Notes under the pieces: generated by a model
Database searches by the model: none
What the model saw: the letters and a program-made list of their open reading frames with translations, nothing else
Told to the model about the DNA's origin: nothing
DNA from: Gemmataceae bacterium
GTDB lineage: Bacteria; Planctomycetota; Planctomycetia; Gemmatales; Gemmataceae
Assembly (NCBI GenBank): GCA_025055795.1
Contig: JANWVV010000031.1
Coordinates: forward strand, 1 to 55,677
DNA length: 55,677 nucleotides
Direction of reading: 5' to 3'
In this document: piece after piece, positions 26,042 to 34,910 of the stretch
How positions within the stretch are numbered: position 1 is the first letter of the stretch
Layout: the number at the start of each line of letters is the position of its first letter
Position numbers and translations under genes: made by a program

Positions 26042-26686
26042 ATGGCAGCACCGCTGCAGCGACGTATCGGCGAAGCGATCATTCTGGGGGGAATGCTCAC
26101 GGGAATTTTTAGTGGCTGCCAGAAACCTCAGCCGAAGCCGCCCGACACACCGCCTCCCCCTGCCGTTGCACCGGATCAGAGCAACGCCGGACCGGCAGCA
26201 CCCCCGGGGAGCAACAACCCGGCAACGCCGAGTTTGTCAACATCCGGCCCGTTCGGTCCCAGTAGCTCTACGCCGGGGGCAGGCGCTGGGGGAACTGTTG
26301 TTTACCCGGGCGGCGGTGTCGGGGTTACCGCACCTGGAACGCTCCCGGGTGGAGGCGGTGGCGGAGCCATTCAAGCGGTGCGCAAAGCGGTGCGACGCAC
26401 CCAGGCCCTTAACGAGCTGAACACCCTCGGCCAGATCATCGAACAAATGCGTGACCCGTTCGGCAAGATGCCGACACGCGACCAGATCCTGGCAGAGCTG
26501 CAACGGAGCTACCCCCAGTTGTATCAGGCTGTGCTGGAAGGCTCTTACATCCTGACAGGTACGAGCGAGGGAAGCGGCCTGTGGGCCTACGAAGTGGAAG
26601 CAGACGTGCGGCCGGGGATCGCCCTCATTGGCGGTCGGGCCGTACGCACGACCCCCGAAGAACTCGCTCCCTATCTGCGACGCTGA
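26042..26686 (+). CDS. Putative lipoprotein inside the nuo operon (lp1)
   Basis: 214 residues with a strong GGAGGGGG ribosome-binding site. The signal segment ends in the lipobox GIFSGC (Cys26), so the mature protein is probably lipid-anchored. Residues 30-110 are a Pro/Gly/Ser-rich linker. The C-terminal ~100 residues form a small folded domain with MPTRDQILAELQ, ILTGTSEGSGLWAYEVEAD and a closing TPEELAPYLRR. That domain is shared with the next gene (same order: a P-S/T helix, a TG strand, WAYE, a ...EEL...LR end). No known domain is recognised. Its position between nuoF and nuoG, with 88 bases before and 15 after, implies co-transcription with complex I. Function unknown. Confidence 0.75.
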   Translation: MAAPLQRRIGEAIILGGMLTGIFSGCQKPQPKPPDTPPPPAVAPDQSNAGPAAPPGSNNPATPSLSTSGPFGPSSSTPGAGAGGTVVYPGGGVGVTAPGTLPGGGGGGAIQAVRKAVRRTQALNELNTLGQIIEQMRDPFGKMPTRDQILAELQRSYPQLYQAVLEGSYILTGTSEGSGLWAYEVEADVRPGIALIGGRAVRTTPEELAPYLRR

Positions 26687-26701
26687 ACGGGAGGGTCCGC
26701 C

Positions 26702-27448
26702 ATGCCGATCCACTCCGGACGTTTATGGGGCCAGGTAGCTGTAAGCCTGGCGATCCTGCTGAACCTCTGTGTCGCCGGGTGCCAGCGCCGGCCCCCTTTA
26801 ACAGGGATTTCGTCGGCCTCGGCTGTCTCTGCTAGAACACACCCTCCGTCAGTTGAAGGTTCACCGGTGTCGTCGGTCTCCCCTCGGTCCGCCACGGGTG
26901 ATATCTCACCGCCAGCTACCGGGCCAACGGCGGCACCCGCCCCCAACTGGATCGGCGATCCCCGCTATGTTCGCGAGAAAAAGACGCCGGCACAGCCGGA
27001 CATCGGCAAAGCGGCCGCCCCAACCGGGAGCACCGTGACAGGATCAGGGAATGCGAACAGGCCAGATGGCATTGGCTCGGTCGGCACGCTGCCACCGCAG
27101 CAGATACCTCCTGATGCAAGCCCGGGTAGCACCAGACCAGCCGCTCCGCTTCGCACTGTCACACGGGCGGACATGCAAGACGTATGGATATTCATGGAGA
27201 ATGCCTCGGCGGTGAGCGGCCGCCTTCCTTCTCCCGCAGAGGTGTACGCGGCTCTAATGCAGGCCCAATCGCCGGCGTTGGCACTGGTGCGTGAAGGGGC
27301 CATCACTCTGACGGGCAGCCGCAACCGTGAAAGTGTCTGGGCCTACGAAACCCGGGCACTGCAACAGGGAGGCTGGGTAGCCGGCCCCAATGGCGTTGAA
27401 GAATTGAGTGCCGCCGAACTCAGACAGCGACTTGGTCTATCCCGCTGA
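26702..27448 (+). CDS. Putative lipoprotein inside the nuo operon (lp2)
   Basis: 248 residues, starting 15 bases after lp1, with GGGAGGG ahead of the ATG. Its lipobox is LCVAGC (Cys27). A long low-complexity Pro/Ser/Thr/Ala linker (about 30-155) precedes a C-terminal domain with LPSPAEVYAALMQ, ITLTGSRNRESVWAYET and a GVEELSAAELRQRL ending. This parallels lp1, so the two are tandem paralogues that diverged strongly outside the domain. An outer-face, membrane-anchored product is predicted. A role in assembly or tethering of complex I is conceivable from location only. Confidence 0.75.
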   Translation: MPIHSGRLWGQVAVSLAILLNLCVAGCQRRPPLTGISSASAVSARTHPPSVEGSPVSSVSPRSATGDISPPATGPTAAPAPNWIGDPRYVREKKTPAQPDIGKAAAPTGSTVTGSGNANRPDGIGSVGTLPPQQIPPDASPGSTRPAAPLRTVTRADMQDVWIFMENASAVSGRLPSPAEVYAALMQAQSPALALVREGAITLTGSRNRESVWAYETRALQQGGWVAGPNGVEELSAAELRQRLGLSR

Positions 27449-27555
27449 GACGCATCCTGGCGGCCGGACAAAAAATACAGAAACGGTACCGTCGGACACA
27501 ACGGCGGCTGAACAGAAGACCCGCAAATTTCCTACTTGTCAGGGAACGGTGAACG

Positions 27556-29295
27556 ATGCCAGTTTACGTCAACGATAAGCCCGTAGAGCTAGGTTCGCAA
27601 CGCTGGAACTGCATTCAGGCTGCGCAGCAGGCCGGCGTATTTATTCCCCATTACTGCTGGCACGAGGCGTTGTCGGTGGTGGCCTCCTGCCGCATGTGTC
27701 TGGTCGAAATCGGCGAGTGGAAGGATGGCAAAGTGGTCATGCAGCCGAAGGTGGTGCCCGGCTGCCAAACACCGGTCAAGGACGGCATGGTCATTGTGAC
27801 CGGGGAATACGACCGGCGTGATCCCACATTGCCTCCGCTACCTTACGATCCGGCCTATCTTCAGGCCGGTCCGCCAGGGAGCCGGGCAAAAAAGGCCCAG
27901 GCCGATACCCTGGAAGCCCTGCTGCTGAACCATCCCCTGGACTGTCCCGTCTGCGACAAGGCCGGCGAATGCCTGCTCCAGGACTACAGCTTCCGTTACG
28001 GCCGGTCAACCTCCCGCATGATCGATCCCAAGAACACCCCGCCCAACAAGCCCCACATCTCCAGCAAAATCACGCTGTTTACCGACCGGTGCATCATGTG
28101 CACCCGCTGTGTTCGTTTCACGCGGGAAATCAGCGGAACAGGCGAGCTATGCGTGGTTCGTCGCGGTCACCATGAAGAGATCGACGTCTTTCCCGGCCGG
28201 CCCCTGGAAAACAAGCTGGCCGGTAACGTCGTAGACCTGTGCCCCGTCGGTGCGTTGGGCAGCAAGGACTTCTTGTACAAGCAACGAGTCTGGTACCTGC
28301 ACACCCGCGACAGCATCTGCAGCCGTTGCAGTAGCGGCTGTAACATTTACGTGGATAGCAACAAGGACATCGTCTACCGGTTGCGGCCGCGCTACAATCC
28401 GCAAGTCAATGGCCATTTCATGTGTGACGATGGGCGTTACGGTTATCACTTCACGCACGCTGCCGAGCGGATCCGGCGAGCCGGACTGCTGCAACAACCG
28501 TCCACCTCGGCCAGTAACGACCCAGACTACCCAATGCGGAGATGGCTGGCCTGGCCCCACCTTGTCTCCCGGCTTCGTCAGTCCCTGCAATCCTTAGGGC
28601 AACAGCCACAGCGGCGAGTCGCCGTGATCCTTTCACCGTTTCTGACCGTCGAGGAAGCTTTCCTGCTGGCCAAGGCATTACGGAGTCTCGCCCCGCAGGC
28701 GCAACTGGCCTTGGGTCCGGTCCCCGTTGTAGGCGACGACGACCGTTACCCCAAAGACGTGCATGGCCGACCGGTCGAACCCACCCGCTTCATCATCCGC
28801 GCGGAAAAATGCCCCAACCGCCGCGGTGTGGAAACGGTCCTCCGCTACTGGACCGGCCAGGTGACCCCCGCTGAGGAACTCCTGCGTCAAAGCTGGGATG
28901 CCCTCTGGTTTGCTGGGGGCTATCCCGAAGCTGCCGTGGTGGAGGCCGCTTTACCCTCTCACTGGTCTGCCCCTCCCTTGCTGGTGGTTCAAGATTTGTT
29001 CCCCTCGCCCCTGACCGAAGCCGCCACCTTCCTGTTCCCGGCCACCAGCAGCTTCGAGAAGGAGGGTACGTTTATCAACGCCATGGGCATCGCCCAGACC
29101 TTCCCCCGCGCGGTCCGTCCTCTTATCGATGCTCGCAGCGAGCTGCAATTGGCCCATGAATTGTTGGAGCGGCCCGGCCTTGTCCAGGCTGCGGCGGTGC
29201 GGCGGGAACTGGGCCGAGCCATTCCGGAATTGGCCCACCTGGCCACAATCGACCCACCGGCCGCCCCGGAGCGCATTGAACTGGCTACCGTCTGA
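27556..29295 (+). CDS. nuoG: NADH-quinone oxidoreductase subunit G (short form)
   Basis: 579 residues, shorter than the usual 700-900. All cluster ligands are visible: N1b Cys34, Cys45, Cys48 and Cys70; N5 His126, Cys130, Cys133 and Cys139; N4 Cys179, Cys182, Cys185 and Cys229; and a fourth site CxxCxxxC at 255-262 plus Cys290, as in NuoG proteins that bind cluster N7. The molybdopterin-oxidoreductase-like C-terminal part (about 300-550) is reduced but keeps PATSSFEKEGTFIN. It is a peripheral-arm subunit carrying electrons from NuoF/E to NuoI. It follows the lipoprotein genes by 107 bases. Confidence 0.94.
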   Translation: MPVYVNDKPVELGSQRWNCIQAAQQAGVFIPHYCWHEALSVVASCRMCLVEIGEWKDGKVVMQPKVVPGCQTPVKDGMVIVTGEYDRRDPTLPPLPYDPAYLQAGPPGSRAKKAQADTLEALLLNHPLDCPVCDKAGECLLQDYSFRYGRSTSRMIDPKNTPPNKPHISSKITLFTDRCIMCTRCVRFTREISGTGELCVVRRGHHEEIDVFPGRPLENKLAGNVVDLCPVGALGSKDFLYKQRVWYLHTRDSICSRCSSGCNIYVDSNKDIVYRLRPRYNPQVNGHFMCDDGRYGYHFTHAAERIRRAGLLQQPSTSASNDPDYPMRRWLAWPHLVSRLRQSLQSLGQQPQRRVAVILSPFLTVEEAFLLAKALRSLAPQAQLALGPVPVVGDDDRYPKDVHGRPVEPTRFIIRAEKCPNRRGVETVLRYWTGQVTPAEELLRQSWDALWFAGGYPEAAVVEAALPSHWSAPPLLVVQDLFPSPLTEAATFLFPATSSFEKEGTFINAMGIAQTFPRAVRPLIDARSELQLAHELLERPGLVQAAAVRRELGRAIPELAHLATIDPPAAPERIELATV

Positions 29296-29560
29296 CACCC
29301 TGCGAATCATAAAAAAGAAGATGCGGATGCTGCAACATTCGTCGATGAACAACATCCCGCAGGGCTGGACCATCCTTGGGAGTGGTCGTTCCCTTAGCCC
29401 GGCAAACCCGTTAGACCATTTCCAACGGCCCAGTCCCGGGAACTTTGTACCATGGAGACACATGCGTCTGATACAATCGTACCCCCTGAGCTGGACCGCC
29501 TGATGATTGTGTGCGGGTACGCCCACCTATCCCCGTGTTGGAGATTAACAAAGGACTACC

Positions 29561-30823
29561 ATGCCTGTGTTTGATCCGACAACAACGGCGATCCTGATTG
29601 TGGTACTGCTGGCGGGTGCATTAGGCCTGGCAGGTTATCTGGTGTTATCAGAGCGGAAGATCGCGGCCTGGATCCAGGACCGCAAAGGGCCGAATCGTGT
29701 CGGTCCCGGTGGCCTGTTTCAGCCGATCGCCGATGGCGTCAAGATGTTTTTGAAGGAAGAGGTCATTCCAGCCCATGTGGACAAAGTGTTCTATCTGTTG
29801 GCTCCAATCGTATCAGTCAGCACGGCCCTGCTGGCCCTGGCAGTCATTCCTATCGGTCCGACGACACCCCCACCCCCTCCGTTGCCGATACCCTCAGGGG
29901 CCACACCCGCCCAACTGGTAGATCAACTCCAGCGGCAACAGGCGGAATACCAGCAGCAGACCTCCTTTGTTTTGGCCCCAGGGCTTGACGTTGGCATTTT
30001 GTATGTGTTTGCCCTGGGCTCTCTGGCCGTTTATGGTGTCATTTTGGCAGGCTGGAGCTCCAACAGCAAATATTCGCTCCTGGGCTGCCTGCGTGCCAGC
30101 GCCCAGATCGTCAGCTACGAGATCCCGCTGGGTCTGGCCGTACTCGGCGTGATCCTGATGACCGGATCATTGAATCTGGAAACGATTATCGCCCGTCAGA
30201 CTGAACACGGACCGTACTGGTTCATTTTGTTCCAACCTTTGGCCCTGCTGCTGTTCATGATCAGCTTGTATGCTGAGGACAATCGTCTGCCGTTTGACCT
30301 GGCAGAGGCCGAACAAGAATTAGTCGGCGGCTACCACACCGAGTACTCCAGTATGAAATTAGGGCTGATGCTCCTGGCAGAATACGTCCATCTGGTGATA
30401 AGCAGCTTCCTGGTCACTGTGGTCTTTTTGGGGGGATGGAGTCTGTTCGGTCTGGAAGCGTTGCTGGGGGACACGGCGCTGACCGCCGGCCTGAAAGTTT
30501 GTATCCTTTGCGGCAAAATGCTGTTTCTGGTCTTGTTCGCTCAGGTGATCCGCTGGACGATTCCCCGCTTCCGCTTCGACCAGTTGATGAATCTAGCTTG
30601 GAAAGTGCTGATCCCGCTGGGGCTACTCAATCTGGCCTGTGTCATGGTCGTGCTGCAGTGGGGATTGCCCTGGGTCACGCTAACGGGCACCTCGTTGCTA
30701 CTGCTGGTGGGCGCCGGCTACTTGTCCACACGGTGGCAAGGCTCTGTAAGTGTTCCGCGGCGGAAAGTCGTCCCCTTGCCGCCTGGCTTGCCCCCAGGAG
30801 TGACCTTCGCTCCGCAGCACTAA
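29561..30823 (+). CDS. nuoH: NADH-quinone oxidoreductase subunit H
   Basis: 420 residues; AAAGGA precedes the ATG. It is an eight-helix membrane subunit linking the two arms. Signatures ERKIAAWIQDRKGPNRVGP (31-49) and EDNRLPFDLAEAEQELVGG are intact. Between TM2 and TM3 (about residues 101-138) there is an extra Pro-rich then Gln-rich segment (TTPPPPPLPIPSG, DQLQRQQAEYQQQ), some 35 residues longer than in E. coli NuoH. A ~25-residue basic/Pro-rich tail also extends the C-terminus. It is separated from nuoG by 265 gene-free bases. Confidence 0.96.
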   Translation: MPVFDPTTTAILIVVLLAGALGLAGYLVLSERKIAAWIQDRKGPNRVGPGGLFQPIADGVKMFLKEEVIPAHVDKVFYLLAPIVSVSTALLALAVIPIGPTTPPPPPLPIPSGATPAQLVDQLQRQQAEYQQQTSFVLAPGLDVGILYVFALGSLAVYGVILAGWSSNSKYSLLGCLRASAQIVSYEIPLGLAVLGVILMTGSLNLETIIARQTEHGPYWFILFQPLALLLFMISLYAEDNRLPFDLAEAEQELVGGYHTEYSSMKLGLMLLAEYVHLVISSFLVTVVFLGGWSLFGLEALLGDTALTAGLKVCILCGKMLFLVLFAQVIRWTIPRFRFDQLMNLAWKVLIPLGLLNLACVMVVLQWGLPWVTLTGTSLLLLVGAGYLSTRWQGSVSVPRRKVVPLPPGLPPGVTFAPQH

Positions 30824-31032
30824 TCCACAACTCCAACCAACTGTCCCTGCATTGCTGGAACTCGGCCTGAAGCGCAGAACTAATCATGATTCAGGTAGCG
30901 ATCTTCCTTAGTCTGCCAAGCCTTAATCCTGACCGGCTGTCGTGCGTTCACCGGTAAAGCAGGCAAGCGGACATGCGGCACAGAGAGTAACTTTGGGCAC
31001 TCGTCCAAGAATTTTTCACAGGAGCAGGGTTT

Positions 31033-31617
31033 ATGCCAATACCGGAATCGCAGGTACGCTGGGTTGAGGCCCCCCGTTTGGGCCTGTGGGAGCAATTATA
31101 CCTACCCGCGGTAGTGGAAGGACTGAAAACGACGGTCCGGCATCTGTTCAGTCCAAAAGTTACGGAGGAATACCCGGAGCAGGAACCAAAACTGCCTCCG
31201 AACTACCGGGGGGTTCATCGGCTGAACCGTGATGAAAAGGGACGGGTCAAGTGTGTGGCTTGTTACATGTGTGCGACGGCCTGTCCAGCTCATTGCATCG
31301 ACATTGTTGCAGCCCCGGCACCGCCGGAATGGCAGGCCGACGGACGGGAAAAGTATCCCGAAACCTTCGTGATCGACGAACTCCGCTGCATTTACTGCGG
31401 TATGTGTGAAGAAGCCTGTCCGGTGGACGCGATCGAACTGACCACGCTCTATGACCTGACGGGTTACACCCGTGAGGAACTGATCTTCGATAAGGAGAAG
31501 CTGCTGAGCGTTTACGACTACACGGTACAGGCGGGCACAGACCCGATCCGTACTCAAGCCGGGCGCCTGGGCCCAGCCTCGGAACCGGCCACCTTCCGCA
31601 GACCAACCCATTCCTAG
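31033..31617 (+). CDS. nuoI: NADH-quinone oxidoreductase subunit I
   Basis: 194 residues; AGGAG lies before the ATG. It has two [4Fe-4S] motifs, Cys74-x2-Cys77-x2-Cys80-x3-Cys84 and Cys119-x2-Cys122-x2-Cys125-x3-Cys129, ligating clusters N6a and N6b. It carries electrons from NuoG to NuoB. It is the last nuo gene here: a convergent queD lies 133 bases further on, and no nuoJ-N follows. Confidence 0.96.
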   Translation: MPIPESQVRWVEAPRLGLWEQLYLPAVVEGLKTTVRHLFSPKVTEEYPEQEPKLPPNYRGVHRLNRDEKGRVKCVACYMCATACPAHCIDIVAAPAPPEWQADGREKYPETFVIDELRCIYCGMCEEACPVDAIELTTLYDLTGYTREELIFDKEKLLSVYDYTVQAGTDPIRTQAGRLGPASEPATFRRPTHS

Positions 31618-31750
31618 TTCAATCCTCCGCCCAGCGCCTGTCCTGCCTCCTATGCTCTTTCAACCGCGACAGCAAGGGCTGCAACCCCCATGGAAGGGGA
31701 TAGCCAATCGGGTATTGAGGAGCGTGGGCTCTCCTCTAGCTTCTGGCCGA

Positions 31751-32248
31751 TTATTCTGCCAGAGAGGAATGTTCATCGCAAGCGGAAGTAGACCAGGTGC
31801 CGTCTTTGCAAGCAGCCGGTGGGGAAGCTGAGCTAAGCGGGCGGTGGGCCGGTCGATAGGTGGCATAGGAGGACTCGGTTTCCCACAAGGTAACCTCGAC
31901 CACGGGCAAGCCTGCAGCTTGGGCGTGGTCAAAGATCAGGCGGGCAATGTTCTCCGCCGTCGGATTGCACTCCAGGGCCACGAACGGCTCGCCCAGCCGA
32001 CGCAACTCGGGAATGAGCGGATCGTCCCGGTGCAACAGCATTTTGTGATCCAGGGTCTCGTCGATCCACTGTCCGAGCACGCGTTTGATGTGTGTAAAGT
32101 CGACCACCATGCCCAAGGCGTCGAGGTTGGGGGCTTCCAGCGTGATGACGGCCTTGCCGTTGTGGCCGTGCAGATGGCGGCATTTGCCAGCATAATGCAA
32201 CAGTCGATGACCGTAGCAGAAATGGATTTCCCGGCTGACGCGGAACAT
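31751..32248 (-). CDS. queD: 6-carboxy-5,6,7,8-tetrahydropterin synthase
   Basis: 165 residues from the ATG at 32248; a longer frame to 32341 overlaps queC and is rejected. Zinc ligands His14, His27 and His29 (HLHGH) and the catalytic Cys23 are in place. The segment LGMVVDFTHIK and the Glu in CNPTAENIA are typical. It converts dihydroneopterin triphosphate to carboxytetrahydropterin, the first dedicated step to queuosine. The last ~35 residues (Ser/Ala/His-rich) extend beyond the usual ~120-130-residue enzyme. It lies 16 bases after queC, so the two form an operon. queE is not in the window. Confidence 0.93.
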   Translation of the reverse strand: MFRVSREIHFCYGHRLLHYAGKCRHLHGHNGKAVITLEAPNLDALGMVVDFTHIKRVLGQWIDETLDHKMLLHRDDPLIPELRRLGEPFVALECNPTAENIARLIFDHAQAAGLPVVEVTLWETESSYATYRPAHRPLSSASPPAACKDGTWSTSACDEHSSLAE

Positions 32249-32264
32249 GACGGCCCCTTTCCCC

Positions 32265-33011
32265 TCACGGCAACGGCACCGCCCGGGCATAGTCGGTGGG
32301 GTCGGGCACCCCTGCCTGCTGAAACGCCAAGGCCCGTTCATAACACTTACTACATTGGCCGCAATGACGCCCTTCCGCCGTAGGACGGATACACGAAAAG
32401 GTCAGGTGCAAGGGCAGATGACGTGCTTGTCGCAATACCTCGGTTTTGTGCCAATGGGCGTAAGGGCGCAGGATGATGAACTGATCCCGTACGGCTTGTC
32501 CGACGGCAGCGGCAAAGGCGGCGAAGAAGGCAGGTGTGGCATCGGGGAACGGATTGGCCGCCAGAGGGGCTAGGGCCAATAGCTTGATCCGTTGCAGATG
32601 GCACCACAGTAGCGCTTTGGTCAGCAGGAGCACGTTGCGGCCGGGCAGGTAAACGTCTGCATCCGGAGTGCCAGCCGCCGGTACACCCTGACCACTGAGG
32701 CTCCAGTGACGACCGTATAGATCACCAGCCGGTTGTTGAAGTACTACCAACGGCTGCAGCGTACGGAGCTGACCGGCCAGGACCTGCAGGTAACGACGCA
32801 GATGGACCAGCTCCGCTTCTTCCCAGAATAGCCCCGTGCGGACGTAGAGTGGGTGCACGCGCGGAAAACGCTGGGCCGCGTCGGCTAGCAACACGGCGCT
32901 GTCCACCCCCCCACTGACCAAGACCGCCAAGGGGTGACGGCACGCCTCGGGAGGCGGCCAGGCAGCCGGCATCTCCGCCGGCATCTCTACAACATGCTTA
33001 ACGTCGCTCAC
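32265..33011 (-). CDS. queC: 7-cyano-7-deazaguanine synthase
   Basis: 248 residues. The PP-loop SGGVDS (33-38) binds ATP, and YLPGRNVLLLTKAL is a QueC signature. The C-terminal zinc site has Cys207, Cys217, Cys220 and Cys223 (HCGQCSKC). The enzyme converts 7-carboxy-7-deazaguanine to preQ0 with ATP and ammonia. It is somewhat divergent in the N-terminal 25 residues, which are Pro/Met/Ala-rich. It is paired with queD and lies 70 bases after a zinc-ribbon membrane-protein gene on the same strand. Confidence 0.92.
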   Translation of the reverse strand: MSDVKHVVEMPAEMPAAWPPPEACRHPLAVLVSGGVDSAVLLADAAQRFPRVHPLYVRTGLFWEEAELVHLRRYLQVLAGQLRTLQPLVVLQQPAGDLYGRHWSLSGQGVPAAGTPDADVYLPGRNVLLLTKALLWCHLQRIKLLALAPLAANPFPDATPAFFAAFAAAVGQAVRDQFIILRPYAHWHKTEVLRQARHLPLHLTFSCIRPTAEGRHCGQCSKCYERALAFQQAGVPDPTDYARAVPLP

Positions 33012-33080
33012 ATCCGCATTGTAGTCACATAGAGGGGATCCGGACCAGCCGTCCGTTCAATTAGGTTGAACGGCTTGTCC

Positions 33081-34559
33081 CTACGTCTGGGTATAACAAC
33101 ACGGCCGTCCTGCCCCCCTGTGATCAGACCAGCGGCGTCGCCGGCCACCAGGCCCACCGCTTCCTCCTGGCGGCACCGCCCCACCAGGAGGACCGCCGGG
33201 CATCATCGGCGGTCGGAAGCCGCTCCCCCCTTCACCAGCCGTGAAATTGCCAACCAGCGAGCCGATTCCGTTCTGCAACAACTTGACCTCCATAGCCGAC
33301 CGGACAATGAATACTTCGCCGCTAGCTCGGAAGGACAGATTGTCTTTCAGAACATTGGGTGCCGTGTTCCCGCCGCCGGATTTATTCGCCAGGGCTTTCC
33401 ACCAGCGAGGCGGGCTTTGTTCATCATCCCGTACCCAACCGGCATTACGCCATTTGTCACGCACTTGATAAGCTTTGTCGCTGTCACTGTACATGACCAG
33501 CCACTCACCGCGGACGTCCCGGGAGCCTACACTGGCCTTGATGCCGTATCCCTTGGCACTGCTGAGAATCTCAGCGATCTCACGCTTTAAATCGTCTTCG
33601 TCGTTACTGCCGCCGATGACTCCGCCCTCCCGCTTGGGCGGTGGCTGCATGCGCGGAATGACACCGCTGTCATAGAGCACAAATCGCCAGACGGTCCCTC
33701 GTACCGTTAACTGGGCCAGCCGTCCCCCACGCTCAAACGGTGTTCTGCCCGGATTGCTTTTGTTGCCGGTCAGCATGGCCCGGAAGATGTCTTCCCCCAT
33801 GTCGCCCCGGGCAAAGACTACCAGACGGTTGGTGGGTGCGAAAACGCGAATGCCCGGATAATTCAACCCTGGATCGTTGATGGTGTAATAATCGACGCCA
33901 TCGGCTGTGTATTTTTTGGCACCGGGCAGTTTGGCCAGCAATCCCGGATCAAATTCCACCTTGGTACGCAGCACGGTGGCTTCCAAAGTGCGACCGCCTT
34001 GTTTGCCATAACCCTGGACGACGTAATCCACTACCTCGGACGCCTTCTGACCGGTCACTTTGGCAAAGGCCTCCATGGCCCGGCGGAAACCGTAATTACT
34101 CATAACCTGTTCGCAGGTCTCAAAGAACTTGGGGTAACGGCTCAGGTGCCCAATATACACTCCATTGACTTCGTCGCAGGCCGCCGGCAGGTAGGCAATC
34201 ATTTCCTGGGCAACACTTTTGCGGCTGAAAAACCAAAACAGTAGACCTGCTACCACGCCGACGAAAACTAGTCCCCCACCAACGGCCGCTATCAAGATGG
34301 CCGGATTGGACTTGCGTTTTTTCAATTTGATTTTGCGTGGCTTTTTCTGCTTTTTGGCTGTGGCCGCCGCTGTGCTGCTCCCGGCTGCTCCACCGGCGGG
34401 ACGCCCCCGCCGGCCAGCCGACGGCTCGCCTTCGTTCTCCTCACCCGGCCAACTAAAACTGCTACCACAGCGGGGACAGCCCACCTCCTGCCCTTCTGCA
34501 GGCGTTTGAGCCAAACGTAACCGCGCCTGACACTGCGGACATACAACCTGCACCGCCAT
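33081..34559 (-). CDS. Zinc-ribbon, single-pass membrane protein of unknown function
   Basis: 492 residues from the ATG at 34559, with GAGGAAA ahead. The first 35 residues form a zinc ribbon (CPQCQARLRL ... CPRCGSSFSW), like the MJ0042/FHA-less zinc-finger heads common in planctomycetal and myxobacterial membrane proteins. A Gly/Ala/Ser region and a very basic stretch (KKQKKPRKIKLKKRK, about 70-85) precede one membrane helix (about 90-112). The remaining ~350 residues are external, with a Gly/Pro-rich C-terminal tail. No catalytic motif is seen. The architecture places a zinc ribbon in the cytosol and a sensor-like domain outside. Possible co-transcription with queC-queD is suggested by spacing only. 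Confidence 0.75.
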   Translation of the reverse strand: MAVQVVCPQCQARLRLAQTPAEGQEVGCPRCGSSFSWPGEENEGEPSAGRRGRPAGGAAGSSTAAATAKKQKKPRKIKLKKRKSNPAILIAAVGGGLVFVGVVAGLLFWFFSRKSVAQEMIAYLPAACDEVNGVYIGHLSRYPKFFETCEQVMSNYGFRRAMEAFAKVTGQKASEVVDYVVQGYGKQGGRTLEATVLRTKVEFDPGLLAKLPGAKKYTADGVDYYTINDPGLNYPGIRVFAPTNRLVVFARGDMGEDIFRAMLTGNKSNPGRTPFERGGRLAQLTVRGTVWRFVLYDSGVIPRMQPPPKREGGVIGGSNDEDDLKREIAEILSSAKGYGIKASVGSRDVRGEWLVMYSDSDKAYQVRDKWRNAGWVRDDEQSPPRWWKALANKSGGGNTAPNVLKDNLSFRASGEVFIVRSAMEVKLLQNGIGSLVGNFTAGEGGSGFRPPMMPGGPPGGAVPPGGSGGPGGRRRRWSDHRGAGRPCCYTQT

Positions 34560-34910
34560 GATTGCTTTCCTCATCGATTTGGCAAAATAACCCTTATTTA
34601 TGACCCGTAATAATAAACGTCCGAATCAGAACCCTGTTTACCCACTGTGAGCAAAGTATATATAATTAATTGCAGATTGTCGGCGGAAACTTCTGCATGG
34701 ATCAGATTCAACCTGTCGGTCCTGCCGAGGGCGGCACCTGGAGAGCGGTTACAAGGCCCTTCAGAATCGCTTGACCTTCAGCGACGGTGCGTCCACCATG
34801 AGTGGTAGTACCAAAGGATGATAGCATCGAAAGGTGGAAGCAGCCGCACACTGGACGGGTAGGGTCTCTGTCGCGTCTCCATCTGGTTTCATTATAACTT
34901 GGAGGTATCC
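34560..34910. promoter_or_regulatory. Divergent intergenic region
   Basis: 351 bases between the zinc-ribbon gene (minus) and the thioredoxin-like gene (plus). An AT-rich patch at about 34580-34680 is the probable promoter area. No further feature is seen. Confidence 0.4.
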
